A stretch of DNA of 36,232 nt from an uncultured Paracoccaceae bacterium (lineage in GTDB: Bacteria; Pseudomonadota; Alphaproteobacteria; Rhodobacterales; Rhodobacteraceae): positions 1-36,232 of the forward strand of contig CAJWHE010000018.1 in NCBI GenBank assembly GCA_913041145.1, read 5' to 3'. The translations under genes were made by a program, and so were the position numbers. The first letter of the stretch is position 1. Each line of letters starts with the position of its first letter. Below the pieces are notes generated by a model that did not search any database, was not told where the DNA came from, and worked only from the letters and a program-made list of their open reading frames with translations. This document shows, in pieces, positions 25,800-34,322 of this stretch.

Positions 25800-26993
25800 T
25801 TAATCCTTTAAAGATTCCTCTCTTAGTCCGTCTGCTAGTAAGTTAAGCCCCAAAACTAAGCTCATTAGAGAGAACGCTGGTACTAGGGCAGGGTGAGGGT
25901 AAATGCTCAATAAACGACGGCCTGAATTGATGGTTGTACCCCAGTCAGGACTCTCTGGTGAGAGACCAAGACCAAAAAAGCCCAAAGTTCCTAATAGTAT
26001 CGTGGTATATCCAATACGTAGACAGAAATCGACGATTAAGGGTCCTCTAGCATTTGGTAAGATTTCCCAAAGCATAATATACCATGGCCCTTCTCCTCGA
26101 GTTTGTCCTGCAGCTACATAATCACGAGTTTTTATATCTAGTACAATTCCTCGTACTATTCTAAAAACTGTAGGGGAGTTAACAAAAACTACTGAGACGA
26201 AGACGATTAAGATATTTGGATCTATTGATATCAATCCCAAAGGATCTGCATCCCAAGCGAGACCAAGATACAACCATCCACCAAACAATACCGTAAATCC
26301 AATAAGGAAATTTCGCTTGTTTGGTTGAGTGAAGTATCTAGAGTTAAACAAAATAATTGTGAAAATAATGGGAAAAATAAATAAAATGGATGCCATTATT
26401 GTTGGGATAGTCCATGTATAGTTCCCAATTTCTATGCCCGCCAATCTGATTTCGGGGGTTACTAAAAGGAAAAACAATAAAATTACTGGAAAAGCTAAGA
26501 CCAAATTAGAAATAAAGCTTAAAGTCGTATCAAAGCGGCCACCATAATAACCTGCTGGTAGGCCAAGAGTTATCCCAACCATAAACGCAAATGCTGTTGC
26601 TGCTGGAGCGATTATTAAAACGACCCTTGACCCAAGAACTACTCGAGAAAAAACATCTCTAGCCATTATATCACCCCCAAGGAGGTAATGTTGAAATACG
26701 CCTTCCTTACCTGCCGAACTCATAGGGTACCCTGGTATTTTATTTTTCATACCGGAAACCTGAGTTAATGGATCATGGGTCATAATTAAGTCAGCAAATA
26801 TAGCTGTAAACACCCAAAACATAACAATTCCAAACCCGACCATCCCTAGTGGACTGTCGAATAGTTTACCATATAATCCGGTGCGTCTCTTTGAGTATAT
26901 TGATATAGAGAAGGTGAGTGCCAATGATATCCAAACAGGTATAAAACGAATTAACACTTCAACAGTAATTTGGCTCCAAGATAAAGATTCCAT
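25800..26993 (-). CDS. Oligopeptide-type ABC transporter permease, OppC/DppC-like (enlarged)
   Basis: A 397-aa inner-membrane permease, about 100 residues longer than typical DppC/OppC. Recognisable core: GGDIMARDVFSRVVLGSRV (about 106-124), AGYYGGRFD (147-155), the cytoplasmic coupling loop RDYVAAGQTRG then WEILPNARGP (about 290-318), and LGFFGLGLSPESPDWGTTI (about 337-355). There is an extra N-terminal helix (about 12-32), and about 100 residues with hydrophobic segments (about 193-218 and 228-248) sit between the FPVILLFFLL helix and the coupling region. The gene lies 7 bp after the OppB-like gene and 1 bp before the ATPase gene. Confidence 0.92.
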   Translation of the reverse strand: MESLSWSQITVEVLIRFIPVWISLALTFSISIYSKRRTGLYGKLFDSPLGMVGFGIVMFWVFTAIFADLIMTHDPLTQVSGMKNKIPGYPMSSAGKEGVFQHYLLGGDIMARDVFSRVVLGSRVVLIIAPAATAFAFMVGITLGLPAGYYGGRFDTTLSFISNLVLAFPVILLFFLLVTPEIRLAGIEIGNYTWTIPTIMASILFIFPIIFTIILFNSRYFTQPNKRNFLIGFTVLFGGWLYLGLAWDADPLGLISIDPNILIVFVSVVFVNSPTVFRIVRGIVLDIKTRDYVAAGQTRGEGPWYIMLWEILPNARGPLIVDFCLRIGYTTILLGTLGFFGLGLSPESPDWGTTINSGRRLLSIYPHPALVPAFSLMSLVLGLNLLADGLREESLKD

Positions 26994-27000
26994 GTTACAC

Positions 27001-28050
27001 CTAATTTATCCTAATTCTTGGATTGAGTACTACATAACCGATATCGGAAATCAGTTGTGTCACTAGTACGACTATCACGGCAATGACAGAACACCCTAGA
27101 AGTAAATCTATATCATTATTTGAAGCAGCTTGTACCAACACCCACCCGAAGCCTTTATAATTGAATATCGTTTCAACTATAACCACTCCATTAAGTAGCC
27201 ATGGGAATTGAAGCATAATAACTGTAAATGGAGCGATTAACGCATTTCGTAACGCATGCTTAATAACTATTGAAGTGAAACTGACACCTTTAAGGCGAGC
27301 CGTTCGGATGTATTGTGATGTCATAACTTCTGCCATGGACGCTCTTGTCATTCGGGCAATGTAACCCATTCCGTAAAGAGCAATTGTCATAACCGGTAAA
27401 GTGAAATTAACCCAAGTAATATCATCCATTGCGGAGGTTGCCGATCCCTTAAACCATTTCAATCCAAATGCAGAAGATGAAAAAATTGCAATGAATACGA
27501 TACCTGATACATACTCTGGTGTTGCAGTTGACGTAATTGAAAAAGCCGACAAAGTCCTATCGAGTTTCGAGCCCTCACGCATTCCTGAAAATATTCCAAG
27601 CAGTAATGCAGCAGGGATCATTACTAGCATAACAGTAAGCATCAGCCAGCCCGTCAAGCCCAACCTTTTAGTCAATATGTCTAAAGCGGGTTCCTTGAAA
27701 ACTGTTGAATACCCCCAGTAACCTTGAAGAACACCACAATATTTTGGAGAATCTTCCATTGTCACTCCGGGCAACTTACAACGCCCAGTTATCTTGCCCT
27801 CTTTATCTGGTTCAGACACGTAACCTGGGATAACACCCAACCACTGAGCATAACCAACCGGTGTTGGCCTTAGGTAGCCATTTCTTTCTAAATAACTTGT
27901 GACGGCGTCATCACTCATACGAAAATTAAGTTGAGTTTTTGCCAGCTTTTCTAAGTTTGGGTATAAGTTTGTGATAAAAAATACAAGAAGTGTCAGACAC
28001 AAGGTCGTTAAAATCATAAGGCCAACTCGGCGAATTATGAACTTTACCAT
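27001..28050 (-). CDS. Oligopeptide-type ABC transporter permease, OppB/DppB-like
   Basis: A 349-aa inner-membrane permease, first of the two. N-terminal helix about residues 9-28, then a long periplasmic loop (about 29-135) containing two cysteines, C91 and C105, in GRCKLPG and KYCGVLQG. The coupling loop reads YIRTARLKGVSFTSIVIKHA then LRNALIAP (about 240-270), characteristic of OppB/DppB, followed by VETIFNYKGFG. ATG is preceded by GAGGGT. It is separated from the binding-protein gene upstream by a hairpin at 28118-28153. Confidence 0.93.
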   Translation of the reverse strand: MVKFIIRRVGLMILTTLCLTLLVFFITNLYPNLEKLAKTQLNFRMSDDAVTSYLERNGYLRPTPVGYAQWLGVIPGYVSEPDKEGKITGRCKLPGVTMEDSPKYCGVLQGYWGYSTVFKEPALDILTKRLGLTGWLMLTVMLVMIPAALLLGIFSGMREGSKLDRTLSAFSITSTATPEYVSGIVFIAIFSSSAFGLKWFKGSATSAMDDITWVNFTLPVMTIALYGMGYIARMTRASMAEVMTSQYIRTARLKGVSFTSIVIKHALRNALIAPFTVIMLQFPWLLNGVVIVETIFNYKGFGWVLVQAASNNDIDLLLGCSVIAVIVVLVTQLISDIGYVVLNPRIRIN

Positions 28051-28117
28051 TTAGACCCTCAAAATAAAACTTAGTAGCCACCCAATTTATGGGTAATAAA
28101 AAAATACTTTTTATATT

Positions 28118-28153
28118 AAAAGGGGCAACAAAAAAATATTTGCTGCCCCTTTT
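28118..28153 (-). terminator. Strong hairpin between binding-protein gene and permease genes
   Basis: The transcript would form a 10-bp perfect stem, AAAAGGGGCA (from 28153-28144) with TGCCCCTTTT (from 28127-28118). It can extend by about 5 more base pairs including a G-U pair, leaving a short A/T loop, and ends in a short U-run. It lies 16 bp after the binding-protein stop and about 68 bp before the oppB-like start. Position and form suggest partial termination or 3'-end protection giving excess binding-protein mRNA, as in many ABC importer operons. Confidence 0.75.
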
Positions 28154-28169
28154 GTTTATTAGTTTTAGC

Positions 28170-29834
28170 TTAACTAGCCAATGCCCATTTGTAGATTTGT
28201 GGAAGATAGGCGATATGCATATCGTTTCCTACTACACCTGGTTTACTATGACGGTATAGCGAACGCCAGTAAGGCTGAAGCGTTACGCCTTCATCTCTCA
28301 TTATCCTTTGAAGATCTGCCATAACAACTCTGCGCTCATCAGCATCAGCAAGACCGTTAGCTTTCGCAAGTAATGAATCAAACTCAGCATTAGAGAACCC
28401 AGCTTCGTTCCAAGCTTCTCCAGAACGATATGCTAGACCTAGAACTTGAGTTCCGTAAGGCCTGTGGTTCCAGTTTGTTGAACTAAATGGATATTTAGTC
28501 CAATCATTCCAGAATGTTGAGCCAGGCATAACTGTTCTCTTAACCTTAAACCCTGCATCCCTTAACTGAGCAGCCACTGCGTCCGTAGTATTTTTACGCC
28601 AATCATCATCGATTGAAACGATGTCGAACTCATGGTCTTCCATTCCAGCTTCTTTTAAAAGAGCCATCGCTCCTGCAGGATCGTGTGCAAGGCCGGGAAC
28701 ATCTGCATATTCTGGGTGCATTGGGCCAACGTGAGTGTTGTCTGCTGTAGCCCCCATACCAGCGATACCGAGCTCTAGACAGACATTAACGTCAACTGCA
28801 TGTGCAATAGCTCTTCGCACTCTTACATCTGCGTAAGGTTTTTTGCCGTCTACTTCTGCGACTTGGTTTGGTCTAATAACAATGGTTGAACCAGTTGCGA
28901 TTTCTGATTTATCCCAGCCAAGGCCATCCATAATATCAACAAACTCACCAACAGTTTCATAGAACATATCGACTTCATCTGCCTCTGCTGCGGCTACCCA
29001 TGCTGCAGGATCAGTTCCGTAATCAATAAATTCTATTCTATCGAGATATCCACCTTTTCCAGCAGCATAACCCCACCATTCATGATCTTCGTTTCTTACC
29101 ACAGAGCCTTTAACACCAACTTCTAAACCATCTGGCTTCATGTAACCTGTACCGATTGGGTTTGAAAGCATTGTATCAAGGCTATAACTCGCAGGGCAAA
29201 TAGCTGCTGGATAATCTGACATCCCAGCGATAAGTGTTATGTCTGGTCCAGAACATGTAAGTTTTACTGTGTGGCTGTCAACTACTGTAATAGCGCCGTC
29301 ATTTGCCATTCCTGTGTCAGCGTTGATTAGAATAGCAAATCGAGCAGCCATAGAATTACCTTCTACTGACTTGTCACACCAACGCGCAATATTTCTTGCT
29401 ACGTCCTCAGCAGTAAAGTCGTCACCGTTGTTCCACTTTACGCCTTTTCGGACATTTAAAGTGTACTCAGTTGCATCTGCATTTGCTGACCAGCCTTCTA
29501 AAAGCATTGGCTTAAACGAACCATCTGAGTTGTATTCTGTAAGATACTCTAACCAACCAGCAGAATAAGTTGCGATTTGAGTCCAGTCATAAGTGCATGG
29601 TTCTTTTAAAGCACGAACTTCCATTTGTACTCTTAATGTACCGCCTTGTGCGTGTGCCCCTGCTGCTGCAGGTTCTTTTGCTCCGATTAGTGCATATGCT
29701 GCAGTGGCAGTTACGCCAAGAGCTGTTGTTCGCGATAAAAATTCTCTTCGGTCAAGTTTGCCGTCAAGACATTCCTTAGCGTACATATACGCCGATTTAT
29801 GGATTGGCGTTCCGTTTAATGTTTTATTAGTCAT
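28170..29834 (-). CDS. Periplasmic peptide-type substrate-binding protein (SBP family 5), Tat signal
   Basis: A 554-aa extracytoplasmic binding protein of the DppA/OppA family, delivering substrate to the OppBC-like permeases downstream. It has a twin-arginine signal DRREFLSR (R29-R30) and a hydrophobic stretch to about residue 50, with AHA near residue 62 as a likely cleavage region. Family 5 elements include [20 protein letters not shown] then [25 protein letters not shown], and a C-terminal [20 protein letters not shown]. The gene is visibly richer in G+C than its neighbours, consistent with strong expression. ATG is preceded by AGGGAG. Substrate unknown: peptides, opines or other compounds are possible. 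Confidence 0.93.
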   Translation of the reverse strand: MTNKTLNGTPIHKSAYMYAKECLDGKLDRREFLSRTTALGVTATAAYALIGAKEPAAAGAHAQGGTLRVQMEVRALKEPCTYDWTQIATYSAGWLEYLTEYNSDGSFKPMLLEGWSANADATEYTLNVRKGVKWNNGDDFTAEDVARNIARWCDKSVEGNSMAARFAILINADTGMANDGAITVVDSHTVKLTCSGPDITLIAGMSDYPAAICPASYSLDTMLSNPIGTGYMKPDGLEVGVKGSVVRNEDHEWWGYAAGKGGYLDRIEFIDYGTDPAAWVAAAEADEVDMFYETVGEFVDIMDGLGWDKSEIATGSTIVIRPNQVAEVDGKKPYADVRVRRAIAHAVDVNVCLELGIAGMGATADNTHVGPMHPEYADVPGLAHDPAGAMALLKEAGMEDHEFDIVSIDDDWRKNTTDAVAAQLRDAGFKVKRTVMPGSTFWNDWTKYPFSSTNWNHRPYGTQVLGLAYRSGEAWNEAGFSNAEFDSLLAKANGLADADERRVVMADLQRIMRDEGVTLQPYWRSLYRHSKPGVVGNDMHIAYLPQIYKWALAS

Positions 29835-29867
29835 TATAGTCTCCCTACTGGTAGTTTTGGTAAAATG

Positions 29868-29887
29868 CCGGCAAAAGTTAAGGCCGG
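29868..29887. promoter_or_regulatory. Small GC hairpin in the leader of the binding-protein gene
   Basis: The 259-bp gap 29835-30093 between miaA and the binding-protein gene has no gene. Within it, 34 bp before the binding-protein ATG on the - strand, CCGGC and GCCGG (29868-29872 / 29883-29887) can pair around a 10-nt loop, a GC-rich patch in otherwise A/T-rich DNA. It could be a leader structure; I recognise no known riboswitch. Further upstream there is an A/T-rich TATATAAAAT on the - strand (about 29917-29926) that may serve as a -10 region, without a clear -35. Confidence 0.3.
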
Positions 29888-30093
29888 AGCTTTTGTAATA
29901 CTGATAAGTTAATCTATTTTATATAAAGTTTAAACCCTACACGATAAAGACTTCTCGTCAATAAAAAACGACATTTTTTGGAATGACATAGGTTTATAAA
30001 TAAAGTTTTTTGTAGCTATATATGGTAAAATCTTTTAGCATAATTTGCCTCTGATAAAGAACACAAACTAATGAAAAACTCTAACTATTTAGA

Positions 30094-30957
30094 CTATTTG
30101 TAAACATTCCAGTTTTGCATATGTTTTTTAAAAAAAGTACGTTGCCTTTTTGCGTATTGCCGTGAGGCTATTATTGATTTTTCATGAGCAACTGTTAAGT
30201 CTGTTTCTTTTTTTATGTATGACATTAGTTGTTTAGCGCCTATCGCGTTTGAAAAGATTTGTTTTGTATCCCAATGTGTTTCCATTGCTTTTACCTCGTT
30301 TAAAACGCCCAGCTCCAACATTTGGTCAAACCGCTTTGTAATTTTGAGATCAAGTTCTGTTTTTGGAATATCTAAAAGTACGGTATTTACCTCCTCTAAT
30401 TGCATTAAAGGTGGGGGAGTTTTGGATTGCCAGTGTGTTAAACTTTTTCCAGTAGCTTCTTGAACCTCCCAAGCACGTTGAACTCTAGCTCTATTCCTCA
30501 AATCAATTTTAGTTTTAACTTCAACATTTAAAGCTTGAACCATCTCCGAAAGCTCTAGTTTATCAGCTTTCTTCTTAACGCTATCTTGAATTTCTGGAAT
30601 TTCGGCTAGTCCGTTCAACAGAGCATTAAAATACAAGCCTGTCCCGCCAACTATTATTGGACGGTGAGGAGTGGTTAAAACTTTCTTTAAATCTCTCAAC
30701 CAATGACCCGCTGAGTAGGGTTCATTGATTCCAATGTGGCCGTACATGAAGTGATTAGCATCTAAAAGATCCTGAGTTGAAGGTCGAGCTGATAATATTT
30801 TCCAACAATTTAAAACCTGCATAGAATCGGCATTTACTATTATCCCACCTAATTCACTTGCTATAGTAAGCGCCAAGCGTGATTTCCCAGATGCGGTTGG
30901 ACCGGTTATTAATATAGGCCTTTCGGTGTCCAGAGAATTTAAAATATCGCTTATCAT
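30094..30957 (-). CDS. miaA: tRNA dimethylallyltransferase MiaA
   Basis: A 287-aa enzyme that transfers a dimethylallyl group to A37 of tRNAs reading UNN codons. P-loop GPTASGKS (19-26), NADSMQV (about 42-48) with the catalytic-site Asp, RPSTQDL (the substrate-specificity threonine region), GGTGLYFNALLNGLAEIP (about 102-119) and RNRARVQRAWEV (about 154-165). The C-terminus SRQYAKRQRTFFKK is the conserved tRNA-binding end. Slightly shorter than E. coli MiaA, as in many alphaproteobacteria. Divergent from pyrH across a 121-bp gap. Confidence 0.94.
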   Translation of the reverse strand: MISDILNSLDTERPILITGPTASGKSRLALTIASELGGIIVNADSMQVLNCWKILSARPSTQDLLDANHFMYGHIGINEPYSAGHWLRDLKKVLTTPHRPIIVGGTGLYFNALLNGLAEIPEIQDSVKKKADKLELSEMVQALNVEVKTKIDLRNRARVQRAWEVQEATGKSLTHWQSKTPPPLMQLEEVNTVLLDIPKTELDLKITKRFDQMLELGVLNEVKAMETHWDTKQIFSNAIGAKQLMSYIKKETDLTVAHEKSIIASRQYAKRQRTFFKKHMQNWNVYK

Positions 30958-31078
30958 TTTGTCCTCATCCAGAAAATTAGGAAATTGGTTAGTGTTTTAA
31001 CAGCTTGAGACATTGAAACTTTGTAACTTTTAGGTCAAATAGAGACGAATTAACATACCGGAAGGTTAGGATCTATTT

Positions 31079-31813
31079 ATGAGCGAGCTATCTTCAACAA
31101 AAATATCCTATAAACGTGTGCTTTTAAAAATATCAGGTGAGGCATTAATGGGTGACTTAGGTTACGGCTTACATCCGCCTACAGTTGAACGAATTGCTAG
31201 AGAAATTCAAACAGTCCATAATATGGGCCTTCAGATATGTATGGTAATAGGTGGAGGAAATATATTCCGAGGGCTGCAAGGCAGTGCCCAAGGTATGGAG
31301 AGAACTACAGCAGATTACATGGGTATGTTGGCAACAGTAATGAATGCTTTGGCTATGCAGTCTGCTCTTGAAGAGTTGGGTGTTCACACAAGGGTTGTCT
31401 CAGCAATTCCAATGGATCAAGTTTGTGAGCCATATATCAGAAGGCGAGCCGTTAGGCATTTAGAAAAAGGACGTGTTTGTATCTTTGCGGCTGGAACAGG
31501 TAACCCTTATTTCACAACAGATACAGCAGCCACTCTTCGAGCAACCGAGATGAAGTGTGAAGCTATATTCAAAGGAACAAAAGTTGATGGTATTTATGAT
31601 AAGGATCCAAAGAAACATTCAGATGCGATCAAGTATAAGGCGATAAGTTATGATGAGGTTCTACAAAAAAGATTAGGAGTAATGGATGCGTCCTCAATAG
31701 CTTTGGCTAGAGACAATAATTTGCCCATAGTAGTTTTTTCACTTGACGAAGAGGGAGGTTTTAGTGGCATTCTTTCTGGGAATGGATCTTTTACCATAGT
31801 TGGTGAGTCATAA
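31079..31813 (+). CDS. pyrH: Uridylate kinase PyrH (UMP kinase)
   Basis: A 244-aa amino-acid-kinase-fold enzyme phosphorylating UMP to UDP. Motifs: [16 protein letters not shown] (about residues 15-30), [10 protein letters not shown] (about 57-66), [18 protein letters not shown] (about 78-95), [20 protein letters not shown] (about 137-156) and [12 protein letters not shown] (about 169-180). It opens the conserved pyrH-frr-cdsA-dxr-rseP-bamA run. GGAAGG lies a little far from the ATG; AGGAT is closer. Confidence 0.96.
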   Translation: MSELSSTKISYKRVLLKISGEALMGDLGYGLHPPTVERIAREIQTVHNMGLQICMVIGGGNIFRGLQGSAQGMERTTADYMGMLATVMNALAMQSALEELGVHTRVVSAIPMDQVCEPYIRRRAVRHLEKGRVCIFAAGTGNPYFTTDTAATLRATEMKCEAIFKGTKVDGIYDKDPKKHSDAIKYKAISYDEVLQKRLGVMDASSIALARDNNLPIVVFSLDEEGGFSGILSGNGSFTIVGES

Positions 31814-31847
31814 ATTTTACTAAAGGGTAGGTATAAAGGAAAAACAA

Positions 31848-32411
31848 ATGGCTGATGATCTGATGATAGATACTGATGACTTAGAGCGTCGAATGAATGG
31901 AGCAATGGCTTCATTAAAAACGGAATTTAGTTCACTTAGGACCGGAAGAGCCTCGGCCTCCATGTTAGATCCAATTTTGGTGGATGCATATGGCTCTCCT
32001 ACGCCTATAAATCAACTGGGAACGGTCAATGTACCTGAACCTAGGATGGTAACGGTTAATGTTTGGGATAAAGGTTTGGTCACTAAGGTTGATAAGGCAA
32101 TTCGAGAGAGCGGTTTGGGCATCAACCCTCAGCTTAATGGAACAATAATAATGTTGCCGATACCAGAATTAAATGAAGAGCGCAGAAGAGAGTTAACTAA
32201 GGTTGCCTCTCAGTATGCTGAAAGCGCTAGAATATCTGTTCGAAATGTTCGCCGAGATGGAATGGAGCAAATTAAAAAAGCTAAGCTAGAAGGTATGTCG
32301 GAAGATGATCAAAAGCTTTGGGAAGAGGAAGTTCAAGAGATTACTAATACATCCATAAAGGCGATTGATGACGCTTTAGAGAGCAAACAGACGGAAGTCA
32401 TGAAAGTCTAG
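31848..32411 (+). CDS. frr: Ribosome recycling factor
   Basis: A 187-aa factor that with EF-G splits the post-termination ribosome. Hallmarks: [20 protein letters not shown] (about residues 27-46), [19 protein letters not shown] (about 49-67), [20 protein letters not shown] (about 84-103), [11 protein letters not shown] (about 107-117) and [17 protein letters not shown] (about 130-146). Normal length. 34 bp after pyrH with AAAGGA upstream. The next gene on this strand is cdsA, not uppS. Confidence 0.97.
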   Translation: MADDLMIDTDDLERRMNGAMASLKTEFSSLRTGRASASMLDPILVDAYGSPTPINQLGTVNVPEPRMVTVNVWDKGLVTKVDKAIRESGLGINPQLNGTIIMLPIPELNEERRRELTKVASQYAESARISVRNVRRDGMEQIKKAKLEGMSEDDQKLWEEEVQEITNTSIKAIDDALESKQTEVMKV

Positions 32412-32442
32412 TGTTAAGTTGAATTCAATGAAGATGAGATAT

Positions 32443-32470
32443 TATTCAAATGGTTGAATATTAATTTTTC
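32443..32470 (+). terminator. Weak hairpin plus U-run between frr and cdsA
   Basis: TATTCAA (32443-32449) can pair with TTGAATA (32454-32460) around a 4-nt loop, followed by TTAATTTTTC. The form is that of a weak Rho-independent terminator at the end of frr, sitting where uppS would normally be. The stem is mostly A/T. Confidence 0.4.
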
Positions 32471-32497
32471 TCTAAAAAGTTAGACTGGGAGATTTAC

Positions 32498-33121
32498 ATG
32501 AGTGAGTTAAGCTTGCGTGTTAAAACTGCTATCATTTTAATTTTAATTTATGGGGTATCAATCTATTTTGGAGGGTTACTCTTTACGCTCACAATATTAG
32601 TCTCTTTATTAATTTTTCTGTTAGAGTTGAAAAATATTGTTGATTTTAAAAAGAACAAAAGTTTATTTTTTTTTGTAGTACTCATTATTTGCTTTGCCAC
32701 CTACAGCCTGCATAATGTTAGGAACTTTGATATTAGATACTTAATATTTATTATTAGCGTTGTTGTTTTTACAGATGTTCTTGGGTATTTTTTTGGAAAA
32801 CTGATAGGTGGTCCCAAAGTGGCGCCCTACATTAGTCCCAAAAAGACTTGGTCCGGAATAGTTTCTGGTTGGTTTGGAGCGTTGACAGTGGGTTGGGTTG
32901 CTTTTCATTTTTTCCATTTTCCTAAAGTATTTATACTGACTGCTTTTATTCTGTCAGTATTCGCACAGTTTGGAGATTTTTTTGAAAGCTATTTAAAAAG
33001 ACGCTCTGGAGTTAAAGATAGCTCTAATATCCTACCGGGTCATGGTGGATTTTTAGATCGATTTGATGGATTAATCGGTGCTAGTTTCTTTTATGGGTTG
33101 GTATCATTTTGGATAAGTTAA
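32498..33121 (+). CDS. cdsA: Phosphatidate cytidylyltransferase CdsA
   Basis: A 207-aa membrane enzyme making CDP-diacylglycerol from phosphatidate and CTP. The diagnostic C-terminal signature is present in full: ESYLKRRSGVKDSSNILPGH then GGFLDRFD (about residues 163-190). Upstream of it DVLGYFFGKLIGGPKVAPYI and SPKKTW are also conserved. About six hydrophobic segments are visible, fewer than in the 285-aa E. coli protein, so the N-terminal membrane part is short. Preceded by GGGAG. It overlaps dxr by 13 bp. Confidence 0.93.
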   Translation: MSELSLRVKTAIILILIYGVSIYFGGLLFTLTILVSLLIFLLELKNIVDFKKNKSLFFFVVLIICFATYSLHNVRNFDIRYLIFIISVVVFTDVLGYFFGKLIGGPKVAPYISPKKTWSGIVSGWFGALTVGWVAFHFFHFPKVFILTAFILSVFAQFGDFFESYLKRRSGVKDSSNILPGHGGFLDRFDGLIGASFFYGLVSFWIS

Positions 33122-34290
33122 AAAATAAGAGAAAAATCTCCATTTTTGGATCTACAGGCTCTATTGGGCAAAATACTGTCGAGTTAATAGTTTTAAATAG
33201 GTCTAGTTATGATGTGGTTGCGTTAACTGGTGGAAGAAATATCGTAAAACTAGCTGAACAGGCTAGACTTTTAGACGTAGAGCTTGTTGTGACAGCTTTC
33301 GATGACTTATTTTTGCAACTAAAAGAGCTAATGTCAGGTACCAAAACTAGAGTAGCTGCGGGCAAAAATGCTATTCTTGAAGTGAGTGATATCAGAGCAG
33401 ATATTTTTGTGTCTGCAATCATCGGTTTTTCTGGTTTAGAACCCAGCATTCGTGCATTAAGGCACGGAACCACCTTGGCTTTAGCCAATAAAGAGTCACT
33501 TGTAGTAGCTGGAACACTTTTAAGGAGTGAAAGTGCTCGCTTTGGTGCAAAAATTATCCCGATTGATAGTGAGCACTCGGGAATTTTTCAACTTCTTTTT
33601 GGCAATTCCATAGAAGATGTAGAAAAGATAATTATTACCGCCTCAGGCGGAAAATTTCGAGACTGGACCCAAAATCAAATCCTTAATGTAACCCTAAACC
33701 AAGCCTCTGAACATCCGACTTGGAAAATGGGAAATCGCATTACAATTGATTCAAATTCAATGTTTAATAAGGCTATGGAATTAATTGAAACTAAGGAGTT
33801 CTTTCAAATTGATCACAATAAAATTGAAGTCCTTATCCACCCTCAAAGTATTGTCCATGCCTTAGTATGTTTTTGTGATGGGGGTATGTTGGCACATTTA
33901 AGTGATCATGATATGAAACACGCTATAAATTACGCTTTAAATTGGCCTACCCGAAGGAACTCAACGGTTAAATCCCTAGACTTAACAAAAGTTGCGCCTT
34001 TAAACTTTGAAAATGTAAGAGAGGATATATTCCCAGTATTAAAGCTTGCAAGAGATGTTATGGATGCAGGTGGGCTAAGAGGCACAGTTTTCAATGCGGC
34101 GAAAGAGATAGCATTAGATCGGTTCATTAGTTCTGAGGTTGGTTTCCTTGATATGAACTTTATTGTTGAAGGAACTCTTGATGAGTTAGAGAAGCAGAGC
34201 TCTATATTGGATGTTGAACAAAACCTTGAAAATATTTTACATTTAGACTCTATTACCCGTAATGTTGCCAAGAATTTGATATTAAAGTGA
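33109..34290 (+). CDS. dxr: 1-deoxy-D-xylulose 5-phosphate reductoisomerase
   Basis: A 393-aa NADPH enzyme producing methylerythritol phosphate in the non-mevalonate isoprenoid pathway. NADPH motif GSTGSIGQNT (about residues 14-23); LALANKESLVVAG (about 122-134); PIDSEHSGIFQLL with the metal Asp/Glu (about 149-161); ASGGKFRDW (about 178-186); HPTWKMGNRITIDSNSMFNK (about 203-222). The start is TTG at 33109, inside the end of cdsA; there is no ATG near the conserved N-terminus. Confidence 0.95.
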   Translation: MDKLKNKRKISIFGSTGSIGQNTVELIVLNRSSYDVVALTGGRNIVKLAEQARLLDVELVVTAFDDLFLQLKELMSGTKTRVAAGKNAILEVSDIRADIFVSAIIGFSGLEPSIRALRHGTTLALANKESLVVAGTLLRSESARFGAKIIPIDSEHSGIFQLLFGNSIEDVEKIIITASGGKFRDWTQNQILNVTLNQASEHPTWKMGNRITIDSNSMFNKAMELIETKEFFQIDHNKIEVLIHPQSIVHALVCFCDGGMLAHLSDHDMKHAINYALNWPTRRNSTVKSLDLTKVAPLNFENVREDIFPVLKLARDVMDAGGLRGTVFNAAKEIALDRFISSEVGFLDMNFIVEGTLDELEKQSSILDVEQNLENILHLDSITRNVAKNLILK

Positions 34291-34322
34291 AAAATACAAT
34301 AATAATACTAAGGATATTTTAA

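Noticed and set aside
29239-29898. Several + strand open frames opposite the binding-protein gene
   Set aside because: The higher G+C and regular codon use of this gene create antisense open frames; none shows a domain or start context.
32412-32497. A remnant of uppS
   Set aside because: Reading the 86 bp in all frames gives no stretch resembling UppS motifs.
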